Counted from the first letter of the stretch, positions 26,675-40,532 are shown. The stretch: DNA of 64,000 bases from Muraenolepis orangiensis (GCA_027704905.1 CM051004.1:12502948-12566947); one strand, 5' to 3'. Notes: generated from the letters alone by a model not told the origin. Numbers and translations are program-made.

Positions 26675-26746
<72 letters not shown>
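26588..26746. repeat. GT-rich microsatellite
   Basis: Imperfect TGTGTGCCTGTGTGCAT units pass into a perfect (GT)n at about 26681-26744. Confidence 0.93.
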
Positions 26747-26748
<2 letters not shown>

Positions 26749-27145
26749 GTGAACGTATACAAACTGTAAAAAACACTGACATGATGAGATTTTCCTAGAC
26801 GACCACTAATGTTATCACACTAGACACAGTGGCCAGTACCCGCGGTGGAGCGGGCCATGCTCTGTAATTGGTTTATGATTTACAGAGAGGCATGGAAGTC
26901 AGTAGCAGCTGGAGCTAAAACCCAAGGGCCAATCAAATTTCATGCTTTCCACCTGGCTGGCCAAGTCATCTTTGATACACAACGAGGACCCCTTACACCT
27001 CATATTACTGCATTCATTGGACCGGACGTAAGCCGCCGGGGTTGACTTGACTGTCATTTGAGCCAATGAGAAACACGCATTGTAATAACCAGTTCACCCT
27101 GTAGAAGGCGTTGTCCCGGCAGTGTTCGCATGCACTTGACCAGAG

Positions 27146-27275
27146 GCAAGTTTCAAGATTCAAGATTCAAGATTTGTATTTGCCATATGCAACATATGGC
27201 AAATACAAAAAGGAAAAAGTACACAAAAAGTACAATGGTAGGCTTACTCCCCATTCTCTCCTGCAGCATGAGTTT
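27146..27275 (-). mobile_element. LINE 3' end (minus copy)
   Basis: TTCAAGATTCAAGATTCAAG, then TATTTGCCATATGCAAC and GCTTACTCCCCATTC, is the reverse complement of the LINE tail at 15000-15120 and 35345-35445. Only the 3' end is present. Confidence 0.65.
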
Positions 27276-27279
27276 TTTT

Positions 27280-30200
27280 AAAACACTACACTTTCAAAAT
27301 AAAAAATACTGTACACAATAAAAAGAACAATAAAAAGAACAATAAAGTAACTGATGATATGTACATATTTCTTATCATATCATCCACATAAGTTGACTGT
27401 AGACCAATGAGAATAGTTGTGGGTGGAACTCTATATGGTTTGTGCAGCAGTCTGGGGATCCAAGTGAACATAACGCACACATGCTTGTTTGACTGGATAT
27501 ATGCAGTGCATCTCTATCCACCACAAACACTACTTCCAAGCTGGAAGATCAATTGAAACTTGTTTGGCCGTCTGAGCCACTAATGAACTGAACATCAGTG
27601 ACCTAGCGCCGGGGGGGGGGGGGGAAGCGCTGCCATAGCGACCGCGCTGTGCTAGCATAGCTTTAGTGCACTAGCACAATTGTAGCGCACCCAACAATAA
27701 GCCGGAAATCAGCTGTAGCATTTAGATTTACCTTTTTATTTTTAAATATAGACCATGATGATTTATCATGAGTAACACTATTGAAACAAAGGGTCATATT
27801 GACAAAGTTGTCTCTTAGGGATGCTGCAACAACGGGGCATTAGGGGCATGTCCATGTTATCATATTGCATGGTTGGATTTCGTCCCATACAATCTGATGC
27901 AAGTCAAATAGCTTGATTACTTTATTGGGCCAGTCTGCATACAGAGTTGCTGAGAGATGAAAAAATGTGTATAGAAATAGATTCCGGGATCTCTGGACTC
28001 TCTGTTCTAGTTGCTGCTTACACGTTTGAATAAAAGCGTCTACCTAAATAACAAAATGTGAATGCAGAAGGGAATTCTGCTTTGGAGAGCAGCACAGCCT
28101 CATGACACATTTGAACCTTCAAATGACCAGAGGAAATCAGCAAGAGAAAGATTAATGAACAGGGCTACTCTGTTCCAATGTGCACCAGTGGCCTCGCACA
28201 CTGAGCAACCAAACCCCCTGCATGTGCTTTCATAATGCCAGGCTACAATTGTGCTCTCTGGGAAGTACTGGTTTGGGGAAATAATTAAATTGGTAATTCT
28301 CAAAACCGATCCTGATATCTGTCAGGACCACGCGACTGCCTGCGGTCGTGGTCCCAACCCAGTGAGAGATATTTCACACATCTGAGATCACGGTTTATCT
28401 TTTGCATCGCTGATGAGATGCTGTAACCATGTTTAGAAAACATTTGCCTGACCTGTTGCCGCGCTGTCCCAGCTGCACAAACACGGACGTAGGCCTGTCT
28501 CGCTGTGTGGAGCTCATCCGGCTGCAGACCCAGTTGAAACAGACCGGAGGTTCAGAATGTTTCATTAACTGTTGTTTTGTTTAGTGCTTCTGTGCTTCGG
28601 GAGGGGAACCAGAGATCAACTTCTGCAGCACACCTAGTGTTTAGTTTCATCAAAGTGTGGTAATATCTGATATATTCAGGTCATTCTTTATTGTTAGAAA
28701 CAAACTAAACATATCTGAGGTTCAACAGGACCTTTAACAGGAAGTTTAGGTGAGTCATGACAATTATTTCATGACTCACCACATTTCCATTTGTGTGTGC
28801 AGCTCCGGGACCAAAACTTGAATCTCTGTGAATCAACAGATTGTGAAAGACTGAATTTATAACAATAATTTTACATGGAGACAACTTGGTTCAGCAAGAC
28901 AATGGTTTAGTTGAGTTGCGTGGGCCTTGTGCTTTGGTTTAGTTGTCATCCGTCCCATTGACACGGACAACCTTAACAAAACCTTTTCAAAGCACTTAGT
29001 AAAGAACAATATCTCATTCTCCAACATCTGTGAGTGTTACTAAATGTCACACAGTAAGTGTGATCCATCTATTTTTATCTCATGGTGCTGCTTTCACAAG
29101 TAATACCCCAATAAGTGTCTCTGGTTTGTGTCCAATTCAAGCCTTGGTGACGGCTTCTTGGCCGCACTGCTCGGCATCCAATAATAGACCCTCAGAATGA
29201 CAACAAATTACTGTGGTTGAGTTTGCACCGTGACTGGGTCAGTGTGAAGATGCTCAGACGAGCTCACAAAAATTACTAAAAATCTGCAGACCCACCAGTA
29301 GACCAAACTGGACCTGGGGAAACAGTGGGCATGTTCTAGTGTCAGAAAATGTCATTCATTCCTAGTAAACATTTCATGTTTCTAGTTTTCTCAAATGCTG
29401 CTTTAAAATTTACATCATAGCAACCCAATAAGACGCCATGAAACCGAAAAACAAATAGAATCACAATATACCATTTTTGATCGAATGGAAAATACAGAAT
29501 GTATGGATTTTTTGGTTCAAAGCTTGCAAATTCAGGACAAACTGCACATAAGTAGAATCAGAGGAATAAACAACATGACGACAGATGACAGACATGGGAA
29601 GATAAATGCTAACTAAAATAGCATAGCATCATCTTCCAATTATCAGTATCCCTCCTTGGTCAACAGAGAACACAAACTCTGACTGGCCACTGTAGAAATA
29701 CATATGTTAACACCTTCTTCTGAAACCTCTATCTTGCCATTAGCGAATGAGTTTTGCTGCGGAAGAATGTCTCCGTTACAAAACAGGAAACACTGCGTAA
29801 CTCCGCCCCTCACACTATCTGGTTTCCGTCCCAGGAGCTGTGTTGTCTCCCCCCAGAAGTTCGGCTTTAGCACTATCAAACTTCTGGATCCGAACTTTGA
29901 TGTGTAATAGCCTGTCACCTCTATACCATTCGTGATCGATCAAAAGCTAAACTAAGCTTCGAGGAAAATAGCTTTAAGGACGATACAGACTTTACGTCTC
30001 AAAGGGTGGTGAGGTGCCAGTTGTGTTCGCTAAAGAAATTGCTCAGCTTGTACTCTCTGCCTACCTTCTTGGGGCTCTTAAGCACCTACAGTACATCACA
30101 GTGTTATTGCCTTCAAAGTCAGGCTAATGGGGGCTTCAATTTAAGGGGTCGCAGGACACTTAGCGCTGGGACAACATAAGTGTCCCTGTGCGGAGACGGT

Positions 30201-30934
30201 TAATTCATCACTGAAGATGGAAGCCCACGTTTGCTAACATGGATGGAGTGCTCTTTGTTTCCTGTGATAGTGTCATGGCATTAGAGAACAGAGAATACAT
30301 GAATACATTATGATATGTATGTATGTATGTATGACGTCTTGTGTTGCGACCGATGCTGACCTTCGACTTTCATTAGAGCCCATTTTGAGCAGAATGTACT
30401 GCATACCATATTTTCCCCAGAATGGCAGTACTTCATACCTTATTATTTATCTGTATCATTCATCAAGTTGATCCAGATCATGTGGGAGTTGTCGAGGAAG
30501 CCCCTGAAGCCATGTGTGTACTGTTGTTATTGTGTTGCTCAGGCTGCAGCAGCGACTGGATATTGGAGCGGCAAAAATATGAAAAACACCCTCAAAACCT
30601 AAAATAGAGAATGGTCTGCAGTTGAATTCCCACTGATAAGAATATATGAGACACGGTAGGACATGTTCAGATAAAAGCATCCACCAAATGGCGTACATTA
30701 ATATGTGATTAAGCTCACAGCAAAGGCTGGTGATGTAGAGAAACCCGGCTGTTTGGAACGTGATAAACATTCCTTTGACTGAAAGACAAGCCTTTATTAC
30801 AGTTGCAGAACGGGTCCTCTTCATCCTTCTTCTTGATTAGTAAAAAGTTTTGTAGCACCAAAACACCAGACAACATGCTCCTTTTCATTGACTAAATTCC
30901 ATACGAGAAAAGGTTTCTGCAGGATCCTTTACAT
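27280..30934. other. Intergenic, no gene seen
   Basis: Includes a G-run (about 27611-27624), a partial copy of the dispersed fish repeat (28028-28052, minus), a (GTAT)n at 30316-30333 and the inverted TGAGTCA pair at 28749-28780. No exon-like frame was found. Confidence 0.5.
28749..28780. promoter_or_regulatory. Inverted pair of AP-1-type TGAGTCA sites
   Basis: GGTGAGTCATGA and TCATGACTCACC form 12-bp arms around an 8-nt loop, placing two consensus TPA-response elements head to head. Whether it binds anything is unknown. Confidence 0.25.
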
Positions 30935-31801
30935 CAGTGGTCCCCAAACTAAGGCCCGCGGGCCGGATACGGCCCGCCTCCACATTTGGCCCGGCCCCCT
31001 GAACAATACCAGAGACGCAATAATTTTTATGTTCATCAGTTCACACTGATGAACATACATAGGTAAGATCACTTTTCTGACTTTTCTGAGTATAAACAAA
31101 TGTAATCATAATAAAATCTACTGGGATAAAATCCATCTCCACAACCATACTGGTAGTGAAATGTATTGTGCTGTGTAGGTGCTGTATCACTTAGTTCGGT
31201 TTCTCAGCCTGCTTGCTTTGTGGTTTTCACAGGGAAGTTGATGAGAGAGAGCTGCAAACAGCGGTGTCTACAAGCCTACTGGAACCTACAAAAGGATTAT
31301 AAGGAAGGAACACAAGAACTTTGAGAGACTGCTCATATGAGTCATTTGAGTAAGAGATTCTGCTCTGACAACTAAGCTAAACTTTTACCTGTTAAGATTG
31401 TGCACGGCACAACAGAAAGTTAATGTTCAGTGGACTTTTTTTCTGTGAAGAACCCAGAGAGGGTTATTTGGTTATTATTTATTTCACAAATAGTGTTATT
31501 TATTTCCTGATTTTTTTCTGTGAAGAACCCAGAGAGGGTTATTTGGTTATTATTTATTTCATAAATAGTGTTATTTATTTCATTAATAGTGTTATTATTA
31601 ATTTCCTGACTTTTTTTTCTGTGAAGATCCCGGAAAGGGTTATTAATATTTGGTTATGTGTGGCTTTCTGGAAAACAATAAATGTTTACGTTTAGGCACC
31701 CCTGCGATCGTCACACTTTTTCTGTTACAAACTGACCCCGGCCCCCATCAGAGAGGGGAAAAGTTATGTGGCCCACACAGGAAAAAGTTTGGGGACCCCT
31801 G
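30935..31801. mobile_element. Non-autonomous hAT transposon, 867 bp
   Basis: Ends CAGTGGTCCCCAAACT and CAGGGGTCCCCAAACT (right, reverse complement) match at 15 of 16 positions and are flanked by the exact 8-bp duplication CTTTACAT at 30927-30934 and 31802-31809. A CCCGCGGGCCGG palindrome lies just inside the left end and a 12-bp hairpin at 31029-31056. An internal triplication with TTCTGTGAAGA(A/T)CCC starts near 31436, 31514 and 31612. I see no transposase. Confidence 0.95.
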
Positions 31802-31809
31802 CTTTACAT

Positions 31810-33360
31810 CCTTAACGTATATGTAATGGATATGTAAAGGTACAGGTATTCCAGGTAATGTTTTCGCAAAAAACGCCAACAGCCATGCATACAGCCTCTA
31901 GTATGATGTTATTAGGACTTTGACTGTAGTGCATAAAGTGACTCTCAGATGATGCATCGAATGTGTAACAGCTTCCAGGAAGCAGTTGCAATAAAGACAT
32001 GTCACGGTTATCATAACCGCCAAAGAAGAATTTAGGGTGCTTAGAAGATGAGAGATGTGGGGAACATAAACCAGGAGAGAGGAACAGAGAGGAAAACAAA
32101 AGATTAAACTCCCTCAGCCTCATCCCCAACTCAGCCATGACTAACAAGGGCTCTGTTCCTCTTCATATTGGAGCAACTGTTTTTGATTTGGTTGAATGCA
32201 ATTGAAATCTCTTTCTTTACCTAATTGTCCTCTTATCGGTGTGTGGGTGGCACTGATGCCACTTGACAAGGTCAGTTTGGTTTTGCCATTTATGAACGAT
32301 GACCTCTGCAACACACTCATTTTTTTTATTGTGATCTCGCTTCAGCTGCAAACAAAGACCTCTTGAGCCCTGCTTTTCAAATGGTCCCAAATCGCAACTG
32401 TTGTACTGGGATTCAAGGTGGAATTGAAAATGGTTCATGACCAACACAATGCTAGTTGTACCATACAAAGTGATTCATATGTGATGGTGCAAACACATGA
32501 CAGAGATGAAGAAGGCCATGAGCTATGTCAGTGAAATATGACATTGGACTTATAAGACTAAAACGTATTTCACCATTAAAAAAGTGTTTTAAAGCCATAT
32601 ACGGTAAGATAACAACTATTTCTTCATTGGCTCAATAACATATGATATTTGACATGTGATATTAACTGCACAGCCAGTTAAAGCCAGCCAGTTTAGCTTA
32701 AATTGAGCTCAATTCAAATGTATTGAGTAATTCATGAACGCAATACTATCATTATAAAATGTGTCTTGCCTGTTACACTTACACTTTTGTGAGCTGCACT
32801 TAATTATAGGACTTCTATATTGCAACCCAACATATTTGAATCGAACCTAGAGCTCAATAAAAAAGCAAGTGTTGCAATAGATCTGATCTCCACAGATTTT
32901 TATGTTAACGCTTATGCAGCGCAGTATGGGGCCTGTAACCTGATACAATGGTTAGAAATAGGCCTATATCACACTATAGAAAACGATTCCCTTTGTTATT
33001 AATTCTTTAACTCCCATAGGACTTATTGACCAAAAGAAAATGCATTATAGCATAAAACTGTGTATGCCAAATGTCCACAGTAGTCTTATATAGCTCCACA
33101 GGGGGGGTTTTAAACTGATCATTTTGTCCTGCATTGAAGATTATTTGTTTTTCCTTCGTTAATATAATAAAGGGGAGGATGGGGTTTAATCTTGTGCAGA
33201 TGGCCAGACAGGGAGATAGCTTCCAACCACTTCTATTATGACTTACACTGCAAAGAGCAGAGTCACAGCAGGCATTATTCAGCTATTATGGAAAAGAACA
33301 TTGAAAAGCAAAGCACTTTGAGAGCTCCAATCTATTCATGAAATAAATATAAAAATTAAA
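31810..33360. other. Intergenic, no gene seen
   Basis: Ordinary-complexity sequence with no supportable gene, RNA or repeat ends. Confidence 0.5.
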
Positions 33361-33373
33361 TATGGTAGTAGTC

Positions 33374-33476
33374 TATATATATATACTGTGCATATAATAA
33401 TTTATAAATTTATAGTTAGATAGTTTATATATACAGTATATATATATATATACTATATATACATATATATATATAA

Positions 33477-33532
<56 letters not shown>
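33374..33532. repeat. AT microsatellite cluster
   Basis: TATATA runs with ACAGTATAT and ACTATATATACAT interruptions end in a perfect AT tract at about 33478-33531. Confidence 0.93.
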
Positions 33533-33535
<3 letters not shown>

Positions 33536-33644
33536 ACAATACACTAATCTCTGTGTTCTGTGTTCTGCTTCAATGATGCGGAATTACTTTTCTGGCAAAT
33601 CAAGCAGTTAGCATGGTTCTGCCTCAAAGTTGCATCACACAAAC

Positions 33645-33645
33645 A

Positions 33646-33736
<91 letters not shown>

Positions 33737-33768
33737 CCACATGCACATGCACGTGCACACACACACAA

Positions 33769-33817
<49 letters not shown>

Positions 33818-33840
33818 CACATGCACGTGCACACACACAA

Positions 33841-33888
<48 letters not shown>

Positions 33889-33920
33889 CCACATGCACAT
33901 GCACGTGCACACACACACAA

Positions 33921-33951
<31 letters not shown>

Positions 33952-33998
33952 TACACCCACATGCACGTGCACGTGCACACACACACAAACACATATAC

Positions 33999-34082
<84 letters not shown>
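33645..34082. repeat. CA-rich higher-order repeat
   Basis: Perfect CA runs alternate with a cassette containing CACATGCACATGCACGTGCA, then ACAAACACATATACAC. The cassette occurs at about 33738, 33814, 33890 and 33958. A long CA run (34012-34082) ends it. All overlapping open frames are repeat artefacts. Confidence 0.94.
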
Positions 34083-34085
<3 letters not shown>

Positions 34086-34089
34086 TGGT

Positions 34090-35210
34090 TGAGTCGACCA
34101 TGCAAGGCAACTAGCAGCTGGTCAGGAGTGATTTGGAGTGAAGCTCTAAGACACGTTGACACTTCAGCAAGCGGGCGGCCAAACCATCAACCCTTTACAG
34201 TTGCCAGCTGATCTACCCATATGTTTTTCATCAAGAATATAGTTAAGTTAACCTTCAGGGACCTTAACCTGGAAAATCTGTTAAAAGGAAAATGACATAA
34301 ATTGCGCACTGTGGTGCTTGTGTTTATTGCAGAGCGTTTTGATTAATGCTCTATGAGAGGTGTTGGAAATATGGCAGTGTTCCCCAGAAGTCATTTTCCA
34401 TGAGCTTTAGTACAGCCTCTGCTGTACTTAACAATGTCTCTACTGCTTTTGGTCTAAACTTTAAGGGGGAAAAGTAAACACGGGGGTTCGGAAAAAACTC
34501 AGCAATTTCACAGTTGGACAATTTATCAGACATTGTGGCTCCTGTTTTTCAAATGTGCCCTAGTAAACATTTGAAGCATTAAGGATAGTGTGAAATTATA
34601 TTCACAGCGGATATTACTTAATGTGTAATATGATAATTGTTGATGAATATGATGATAATAATATTTGACTTCCGAGTTAAACGGGTAATTAGCATAGAAC
34701 AAAACATGCATGTCAGCTGTGTTGTTAGGATGTTGCCTTCTTTCGTTCTTTGGTATGAGCTCATTAGGCATTAATATCTTGCTTTGACCAAAGGAATACA
34801 GGAATGACTGGTAAAACCCAACCTCTAGACATGGTTCATACTAGAGGGCCCTCAGTAGAGCACATACCACCTAAAAGTCTCCTGACTTTTAGGTGGTGTG
34901 GCCACAGCTTTTTAGTGTTTAATTGGCTCTGGACAATTAAACCTGAAGTTTTTAAGGTTTTTCTAAGACCAAACTTTTCCTATCCAGATCTGCGCCAAAA
35001 AAACCGAATAAACTGTTCCTTGGCCCTATACGTAATCAAACCACTACGTTGTGTCCAATTACTTTTTTTTTACAAAGTTATCTTGCTAACAGTCAAACAG
35101 ACAAACCACAGAAATACAGGGGCTAAAATATTACCTCCTCCGTTTTTTAAGTTTTTGGTGTGTCAAAGATATGGAAGGTTTACCAGGTTACCATGACACT
35201 CTTTACACTT
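34090..35210. other. Intergenic, no gene seen
   Basis: Contains a 13-bp-arm hairpin at 34866-34897 (ACCACCTAAAAGT and its complement). No gene recognised. Confidence 0.5.
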
Positions 35211-35217
35211 TGTGTAA

Positions 35218-35345
35218 AGTATTGTATTGTATTGTATGTTATTGTTATAGTATAGTGTTTTTTTTTATAGTTTATAGTATAGCATATCAAAGTTAGTATA
35301 TAATGTTGGTTATAGTATAGTATTGTATAGCTTAGTATAGTAATG
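35218..35345. repeat. TATAG/ATTGT simple-repeat stretch
   Basis: Low-complexity ATTGT and TATAGTATAG repeats lead into the LINE tail that follows. Confidence 0.7.
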
Positions 35346-35445
35346 TTATGGGAAATTCATACTGCATCAGGGAATGGGGAGTAAGCACTCCATTGTACTT
35401 GCAAATAAAAATCTTCAAGCGTCAATCTTAAATCTTGAATCTTTG
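35345..35445 (+). mobile_element. LINE 3' end (plus copy)
   Basis: AGGGAATGGGGAGTAAGCAC and TTGTACTTGCAAATAAA, ending in ATCTTAAATCTTGAATCTTT. Same family as the copies at 15000 and 27146. Confidence 0.65.
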
Positions 35446-35485
35446 GTGTTCTTAAGTAGGCCTAACTCCCTTAGACAACTGACAT

Positions 35486-35570
35486 TCAAGATTCAAGATT
35501 CAAGATTTTAAATTGCCATATGCAACAAGTACAATGTAATGCTTACTAACAATTCCCTCTGGTTTGTGAC
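35486..35570 (-). mobile_element. LINE 3' end (minus copy), inverted to its neighbour
   Basis: TTCAAGATTCAAGATTCAAG, then TTGCCATATGCAACAAGTAC and TAATGCTTAC, is the reverse orientation of the tail 40 bp upstream. The two form a tail-to-tail pair. Confidence 0.65.
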
Positions 35571-35974
35571 ATGACATTGTCCTAAGGATGTAAATCCTAC
35601 TTTTAACTTGAGGTAGGAGAATTTATCCTGAGTGAGTTGACATGTATTGTCTCATGCTTGTCTTCTTCATCTTCATCTTCATCATATTTTAGGCCTGTTG
35701 ATAAGCCAGTGTTATAAACTCACAGCCACAACCCTTTGAAACGTCAACAGCAGACCCAGACAACCACGTAGACCAGAGCTGTGGACTGTCACACGTAATC
35801 TACTTACCGCCTGCTGGCTATGTTTATCACTTGTGTGTTTGTTTGTGTGTGTGTGTGTGTGTGGGTGTGATTCTCACCCTGCTTAGTGTGTGTTAGTATG
35901 TGTACTAAAATAGCCTATTCAGTCTCTTGCCCTGTCCATCAGTGTGTTCTTGTGTCTTTGTACAACTTGTGTAG

Positions 35975-36658
35975 TGGTTTGTGGCTCCTTGTTCTCTGTT
36001 GTGTTACGTTCAGGGTTCAGTCTGTGTCCTCTGCTCTGGTTTGTGGCTCCTTGTTCTCTGTTGTGTTAAGTTCAGGGTTCAGTCTGTGTCCTCTGCTCTG
36101 GTTTGTGGCTCCTTGTTCTCTGTTGTGTTACGTTCAGGGTTCAGTCTGTGTCCTCTGCTCTGGTTTGTGGCTCCTTGTTCTCTGTTGTGTTACGTTCAGG
36201 GTTCAGTCTGTGTCCTCTGCTCTGGTTTGTGGCTCCTTGTTCTCTGTTGTGTTACGTTCAGGGTTCAGTCTGTGTCCTCTGCTCTGGTTTGTGGCTCCTT
36301 GTTCTCTGTTGTGTTACGTTCAGGGTTCAGTCTGTGTCCTCTGCTCTGGTTTGTGGCTCCTTGTTCTCTGTTGTGTTACGTTCAGGGTTCAGTCTGTGTC
36401 CTCTGCTCTGGTTTGTGGCTCCTTGTTCTCTGTTGTGTTACGTTCAGGGTTCAGTCTGTGTCCTCTGCTCTGGTTTGTGGCTCCTTGTTCTCTGTTGTGT
36501 TACGTTCAGGGTTCAGTCTGTGTCCTCTGCTCTGGTTTGTGGCTCCTTGTTCTCTGTTGTGTTACGTTCAGGGTTCAGTCTGTGTCCTCTGCTCTGGTTT
36601 GTGGCTCCTTGTTCTCTGTTGTGTTACGTTCAGGGTTCAGTCTGTGTCCTCTGCTCTG
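35975..36658. repeat. 62-bp minisatellite, 11 nearly identical units
   Basis: The unit GGTTTGTGGCTCCTTGTTCT, CTGTTGTGTTACGTTCAGGG, TTCAGTCTGTGTCCTCTGCT, CT repeats 11 times (starts 35976, 36038, 36100 and so on). The only unit differences I noticed are AAGTTC for ACGTTC in the second unit and a GTA-containing start of the first. All three plus frames are open because the unit has no plus-strand stop and 62 is not divisible by three. It has no initiation, splice or homology support as a gene. Confidence 0.97.
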
Positions 36659-36664
36659 CGGTAG

Positions 36665-37370
36665 CTGGAAATGTTCCAACACAAGACTGATTGTCTTTGG
36701 CAGCAAGTGTATCCAAAGTCAAATAACTCCCATTGGGGATTTGTTTAGTTTAGTTACACAATAACTAAAGCATGCATTAAACAAGCTTCGTAAAATGAAA
36801 AGAACATTTTTTCTTTCGTAAACACTCAAAATTGGTTTGAAAGCCGTAGTGAAAGACATTTCTGTGATACAGTTTGTCTGATTGGGAACGAATTTCCACA
36901 AATGCATGACGCAGACGCAAAATGATATCTACTGAAACGCGATTACACAACTAACAAGAGATTACATTTAACAGTGTATGACGGCACACACATTAGTCAC
37001 ATCACTTCAAAAGCAATGAATATACAAAATCATATTAAAGTAATTTACTGCTACCAAAACCTCTAGACAATAGTCGTTAAGGCCGGGAATTCACTACCCT
37101 TTCCCTATTTGATGAGAAGGACATCCCAAATTGGACTGAGTTTTTACAATTTGGAAAGCCGCCCTCCACGTACAGAATTGGTTTCCAAAAAATAAACGAC
37201 ATTGGATTCTTTCCAGTGGGACTCCATAATGAACACTGGATGGGTGGAGAGTTTGGACCTGCAGCATCAAACCCAGCATTGGCTTGTCCATGCAGACTGC
37301 AAGATATTTCCTTAAAAATGATGTGTCTGCTGAAAGGTAGGGCTTTCCATAAAACGGGAAAACAAAAATA
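36665..37370. other. Intergenic, no gene seen
   Basis: Nothing supportable as a gene or element. Confidence 0.5.
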
Positions 37371-37739
37371 GAAACTGGTGCTACATGACTAGAGAATTAC
37401 TGTTGGAACAACAGCCCTAGAAAACTGGTGCTTCATGACCAGAGAACAACAGTTGGAACAACAGCCCTAAAGAAATGGTGCTACATGAACAGAGAACCAC
37501 AGCTGGAACAACAGCCCTAGAGAACTGGTGCTATATGACCAGAGAACAACAGTTTGGAACAACAGCCCTAGATAACTGGTGCTACATGATCAGAGAACAT
37601 CAGTTGGAACAACAGACCCAGAGAACTGGTGCTTCATGACCAGAAAACAACAGTTGGAACAACAGCCCTAAAGCAATGGTGCTACATGAACAGAGAACCA
37701 CAGCTGGAACAACAGCCCTAGAGAACTGGTGCTATATGA
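37371..37739. repeat. 50-bp minisatellite, eight units
   Basis: AACTGGTGCTACATGACCAG and GAACAACAGTTGGAACAACAGCCCTAGAG make a 50-bp unit, with starts near 37373, 37423, 37473, 37523, 37574, 37624, 37674 and 37724. It runs directly into the inverted repeat that follows, which contains the same unit in both orientations. Confidence 0.92.
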
Positions 37740-38190
<451 letters not shown>

Positions 38191-38290
38191 CTGTTGTTTT
38201 CTGGTCCTGTAGCACCAGTTCTCTGGGTCTGTTGTCACAGTTGGAACAACAGCCATGGAGAACTGGTCTCATGACCACAGAACAACTTGG
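38191..38290. repeat. Inverted and direct remnants of the 50-bp unit
   Basis: TGGTCCTGTAGCACCAGTTC (reverse orientation) is followed by AGTTGGAACAACAGCCATGG and GAACTGGT (forward). They extend the 37371-38190 composite at its right edge. Confidence 0.75.
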
Positions 38291-38299
38291 AACTAGTCA

Positions 38300-39860
38300 A
38301 CTGAACTCCAATGTATTTTTGTCTTTCAAATACAACAGAACATGTACATTGAGAACAGCACCCCCAGCCTCATACCTGCCGCAGGGAATTACAACGACAA
38401 CGGAAGCTTCCATTTCACCCCCCCCCCCTTTCTCATCAGGATAGTTCGCTAACCTTTAACATACTCCGCCATCCATAACACCTCCACCTTCTCCACCTCC
38501 TCCACCAGCAGACCTGAGATATTGCTGCCAGAAGCAATTCACAACACAGAGCAAAAGTAGTGCCGCACACAGTAGTACTGTCTCGTCCAGGACTATGAAA
38601 ATAAATTGGCGTCGTGAAGCACAAAATAATATCTTATGTAAAACATTCTTTCTTCCATGTATAACGGTTTGTGAATCATATGGCTGAGCAAAATGTTTTT
38701 CTTTGGACAACATATCCTGATATATTTGCCATTCGATTCGACTTAGAGAGAGAATTTGACTTTGTTTGCCCTAGGTTATGATTAATCATTTGGTTTTATA
38801 TAGTGGGGTTTATAGCTTCTGGAAACAGGATATTAAAGACAGGGGAGATCAATTAAGATATTGTTAGTAAATGATGACATGAACACGAAAAATAAATGAC
38901 TCATCATCAATTTGTCTGCACATCATTATAGGCTTACACATTACCGTTAATAATAAGTGAAACTGCATGTCAAAATCAATGAACAAATCTCTGTGTCAAG
39001 CTGCCGGTAGAAGGCTGCAGACTCAGTAAGCCTGGTAGCCAAATAGTTTTGATAAGCGCCTATCAGACCTCAAGCTGTTCTTTGTTTCACTTGGATTTGG
39101 CCAAACAGGGAATTTGTTCTGCTGATCCAAACACTTCAGGTCCACAGGCGCTGGCCTCTTGCCTGTGCTGTTTCTCTAAACACTTAATGACCTCAATACA
39201 GTCTTAGAAATATGTGATCACCACCCACTGTTCTTCTACCAAACAGTCACAGCCAGATCAATTAGTACCAAGTGATCTCCCTGGGAGGTGAGTGCGTGAG
39301 GCTTGGACTAAAGGAATCACCTTGAAATTGAATTATGAACTAGGGTTTCTAGTGATCACATCACATCACAACCATCACAATACAATATTATGCACTGTTA
39401 CTGTTATGATTAGGGTATGTTTATCAGGCCTATTACACAAAATGCGTATTCAATCTCACAGATTCAGTTACTTGCAATTAAATGGTACATCAACCCTAGA
39501 CAATAATTAAACGGCATCACATCACAAGTCACAATTAGGAAATAATTTACTGATCTAAATACTAATAGAACAGAATTATCTTGGGCATCACCTAAAAAGC
39601 ATCAACTGACACTAATGCATGAGGCAATACTGTTGTTAGAATCAACAGCAGTCACTAGATGGACACAGAAATACAACTAGTCTTGATTTCGACAACAAAA
39701 GTCAGTCAGTCAGTGCAGTCGCATGGAGAGGGACCTTTGTTTAAGACACTTGTTTAAGTATGGGGTTTAAATGGATGAAAGATGACCCTCTGCATATGAA
39801 AAGCTGTTCTGTCAACTGGTCACTGTACTGTGTCCAAGAGCTTAACCAAACCACCTTGTT
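38300..39860. other. Intergenic, no gene seen
   Basis: A C-run (about 38420-38429) and CTCCACC-rich sequence at 38466-38512 are the only local features. No gene. Confidence 0.5.
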
Positions 39861-39865
39861 TGCAT

Positions 39866-40165
<300 letters not shown>

Positions 40166-40529
40166 CACACACACACACACACAGCACAATATTTATTTAG
40201 CGCAGTGCGAGAACATGCATGTGCAGCTTAACACATTTAACACGTACACACATGCACGTGTGTTCATTAAGATTTGCACATGGAAGCTAAATATAGATAT
40301 ACATATTCAATTTTCACAGCTTCCCCGGTCTCAGTCACACTTGCAGGAGAAGCATGCTAACTAAGTGTAGATTGGGGTATGTTGTTGTAGTTGCACAGGT
40401 GCTATAGTGAACAGAACACACTGTTAAATATTAATAACATGTATTCCCCTTCGCAGGAGGAAAATGAGAACGACTTTCTTGTGATTACTTTGAATTTGAA
40501 TGAATGATAAATAAGGATTAAAGTCTACT

Positions 40530-40532
<3 letters not shown>

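Noticed and set aside
35886..36764. 292-codon plus-strand frame
   Set aside because: It is created entirely by the stop-free 62-bp minisatellite; no splice sites, homology or codon bias.
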